This document shows positions 43,818 to 45,221 of a stretch of 45,221 bases of DNA, piece after piece. A model generated the notes under the pieces. It was not told the origin of the DNA. It searched no databases and saw only the letters and a program-made list of their open reading frames with translations. The position numbers were made by a program, and so were the translations under genes. The stretch covers positions 1 to 45,221 of the forward strand of contig NZ_FOQE01000017.1 of the NCBI RefSeq assembly GCF_900113675.1, written 5' to 3'. Within the stretch, counting starts at the first letter, position 1; the number at the start of each line of letters is the position of its first letter. This stretch comes from Pisciglobus halotolerans (GTDB lineage Bacteria; Bacillota; Bacilli; Lactobacillales; Carnobacteriaceae).

Positions 43818-44696
43818 ATGAGAAATGATGAAATAAGACGAGAAGCAAAACATATTTTAAAAAGTAACTGGAAAATAGCCATTTTAAATTTGATTATTGC
43901 AGGTGTGTTAGCCACGATGATCAGTCAAGCACTTCAAAGTTTGACAGGAAATGCAATGATGAATAGGGTTGCTATGATGCAACACCACATGACAGGGCCT
44001 GGTTCAATAATGTCAGTTGGAAACAGCTTCATGAGCATTCTGTTGGGTCTATTATCGATGGCTTTTTCGGTACTCCTTTATACAGGGTACGATTGGTCCA
44101 TGTTAGATTTAGTAGACGGTCAAAGACTGACAGTAGAAGGGTTATTTCAAGCAATGAAAAAAAACCGCATGTTAAAAGTTGTGGGATTAAACATTGCGAT
44201 AACTGTCTTGGTTGGTCTGTGGTCATTGCTGCTTATTATCCCAGGAATCATAAAGGCTTATAGCTACAGTCAAGCTTTAAATATATTAAAAGACGACCCC
44301 GATGTTTCTATTAGAGAAGCCATTCGTGCCAGCAAGGAAGTTATGCATGGGAAAAAAGCTCAATTTTTTTGGCTAGATTTTTCTTTTGCGGTTTGGTACC
44401 TTATGATTCTTGGTATATTTGCTTTGTTTGTCTATCAGTCTTTAAACCGAGCTGGCATTCAGTCTTTCTTAACGGATAATGAAGTCTTATTGACGCTCAT
44501 TATGATGCTGCTTGCCTTTTTAGTTGTGATAACAGTGATCGCGATTCTGTCTTTGTATATTGAGCCTTATCGAAAAACCGCTAAGCAGCTGTTTTATCGT
44601 GATTTAGTAGGTTATCCATCTGATACTGAATCTCACATGAACGGAGAAAAGGCGTTCTACCAAGATTTGTCAAACCATGATTCTTTTAATGATTAA
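43818..44696 (+). CDS. DUF975 multipass membrane protein
   Basis: 292 residues, about five or six membrane helices. N-terminal MRNDEIRREAKHILKSNWKIAI is the DUF975 (PF06161) signature, followed by YTGYDWSMLDLVDGQ and LLLIIPGIIKAYSYSQALNILKDDPDVS, a conserved loop of the family. Function unknown; an integral membrane protein, possibly of envelope stress. Polar tail of about 35 residues after the last helix. I see no strong terminator before MITE copy 7; the IS hairpin at 44944 may stop the transcript. Confidence 0.82.
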   Translation: MRNDEIRREAKHILKSNWKIAILNLIIAGVLATMISQALQSLTGNAMMNRVAMMQHHMTGPGSIMSVGNSFMSILLGLLSMAFSVLLYTGYDWSMLDLVDGQRLTVEGLFQAMKKNRMLKVVGLNIAITVLVGLWSLLLIIPGIIKAYSYSQALNILKDDPDVSIREAIRASKEVMHGKKAQFFWLDFSFAVWYLMILGIFALFVYQSLNRAGIQSFLTDNEVLLTLIMMLLAFLVVITVIAILSLYIEPYRKTAKQLFYRDLVGYPSDTESHMNGEKAFYQDLSNHDSFND

Positions 44697-44790
44697 ACAC
44701 CCTCAACAACAAAAGGGAAGGGCTTCCAAAATTGAAGCAGCTGTTTAGGTCCTTTATTAAGATCAAACAAATGAAGAATAACAAAAAAAG

Positions 44791-44887
44791 GGTTCTGCAT
44801 TCTCTAACATTGGTAAAGAAACGGGATTCTAACAAGTTTAGCATCAAAAAATATCTTTTACTGACCCGCGTTAAATATTGTAGAAAC
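44791..44887 (+). mobile_element. MITE copy 7, mini form (97 bp)
   Basis: Left end GGTTCTGCATTCTCTAACA; right end GCGTTAAATATTGTAGAAAC (one change from AGAACC). Target duplications AAAAAAAG (44783-44790) and TAAAAAAG (44888-44895), 7 of 8. It lacks both the core and the AAATTTC arms: GGTAAAGAAA joins directly to GGATTCTAAC. The only copy not next to a recognisable terminator hairpin. Confidence 0.85.
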
Positions 44888-44943
44888 TAAAAAAGCAAAG
44901 CAGTAGGGAAGATGTTCCCTGTAGTGACCCCCAAATATTAGAC

Positions 44944-44976
44944 TTTTTTGAAGTGGAGAAATCCACTTCTTTTTTT
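44944..44976 (+). terminator. IS-borne terminator stopping rightward transcripts
   Basis: GAAGTGGA (44950-44957) pairs with TCCACTTC (44962-44969), then seven T. Transcripts from the DUF975 gene would end here rather than run antisense into the transposase gene. Confidence 0.7.
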
Positions 44977-45005
44977 CTACTTTTATCCGCAAGAAACTTC
45001 TAACC

Positions 45006-45221
45006 CTAAGCGGCGTTCTGAATTTCTTTACGATAGTCGATTGGACTCATCCAATCGAGTTTCCGTTTGATTCTTCTGTGATTGTAATAGTCGATAAATG
45101 TGACGATTGTTCTCTCTAGTTCTTCGTAGCTATGAAAAACTTGTCCATGATATACTTCTTGTTTCAAAAGACTAAAGAAATTTTCCATTGGTGAATTGTC
45201 CAAACAATTTCCTTTACGAGA
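45006..45221 (-). CDS. IS3-family transposase OrfB, C-terminal fragment (second copy)
   Basis: Same 65-residue C-terminus as at 21-218 with the frame open to the window edge (SRKGNC before LDNSPMENFF). Holds the last acidic residue of the DDE triad and the YNHRRI tail. Truncated only by the window boundary, so the complete gene may be functional outside. Confidence 0.9.
   Translation of the reverse strand, partial: SRKGNCLDNSPMENFFSLLKQEVYHGQVFHSYEELERTIVTFIDYYNHRRIKRKLDWMSPIDYRKEIQNAA

Larger units (their letters stand above)
44920..45221 (-). mobile_element. IS3-family (IS150-like) element, right end, second copy
   Basis: Terminus TGTAGTGACCCCC at 44920. Matches the reverse complement of 3-304 over all 302 bases by eye. 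Cut by the window edge; the two copies point outward in opposite directions, so the window is bounded by inverted IS ends. Confidence 0.88.

Noticed and set aside
3468-44887. The dispersed repeats as a CRISPR array or REP sequences
   Set aside because: Copies are kilobases apart, 97-282 bp long, have terminal inverted repeats and target duplications, and no spacers of regular size.
1-45221. A 45-kb composite transposon bounded by inverted IS
   Set aside because: The content is housekeeping and the outer IS ends are not seen; a contig boundary at a repeat explains it better.

Overview
The window looks like a chromosomal segment of a low-GC Gram-positive bacterium in the Lactobacillales, most likely Carnobacterium or a close relative (inference). 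The reasons are the AT-rich composition, strong AGGAGG-type ribosome binding sites, many U-tract terminators, T-box leaders, and gene blocks syntenic with Bacillus: the yqgN-gluP-yqgQ-glcK block and miaA-hflX-ynbB-glnA. Both ends lie inside the same IS3-family insertion sequence. The two 302-bp end fragments (3-304 and 44920-45221) match each other in inverted orientation, so the window is probably one assembly contig that broke at a repeated IS.

Layout. 1-1316: IS end inserted into oadB (Na+-pumping decarboxylase beta subunit), whose 5' part is lost. 1443-5469: aminotransferase, YtxH protein, YdaT-like protein, rRNA methyltransferase RlmA, small protein. 5807-7853: queG, trmL, yidD. 7921-10545: argS with an Arg T-box leader, divergent from argR. 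10588-13045: phosphohexomutase, aldo/keto reductase. 13456-15262: Pro T-box and an archaeal/eukaryal-type proS. 15444-20570: zwf, cshB-like helicase, DUF1189 protein, sodA. 20657-25728: yfhO, then a class B penicillin-binding protein. 26157-28939: two small membrane-anchored proteins and a DexB-like alpha-glucosidase. 29058-34092: rpmG, yqgN, gluP, yqgQ, glcK, a YqgU-like lipoprotein and a YqhL-like rhodanese fold. 34491-42056: glycerophosphodiesterase, miaA, hflX, ynbB and two adjacent glutamine synthetases. 42433-44696: zinc-ribbon protein, three tRNAs (Arg, Leu, Pro), a 32-residue membrane peptide and a DUF975 protein.

Most genes are housekeeping: tRNA charging and modification, arginine regulation, sugar phosphate metabolism, cell wall, oxidative defence and nitrogen assimilation. 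The most unusual content lies between the genes. A family of seven non-autonomous elements (97-282 bp) shares imperfect terminal inverted repeats that start GGTTCT and contain TTAACGTTGG. Each copy is flanked by an 8-bp target duplication, two of them perfect. Six of the seven sit in, or within 10 bp of, the T-tract of a rho-independent terminator. The family has three size classes. The long form carries a branched foldable core whose stems are largely kept in three diverged copies. I regard this terminator-targeting MITE family as the best candidate for something undescribed in this window.
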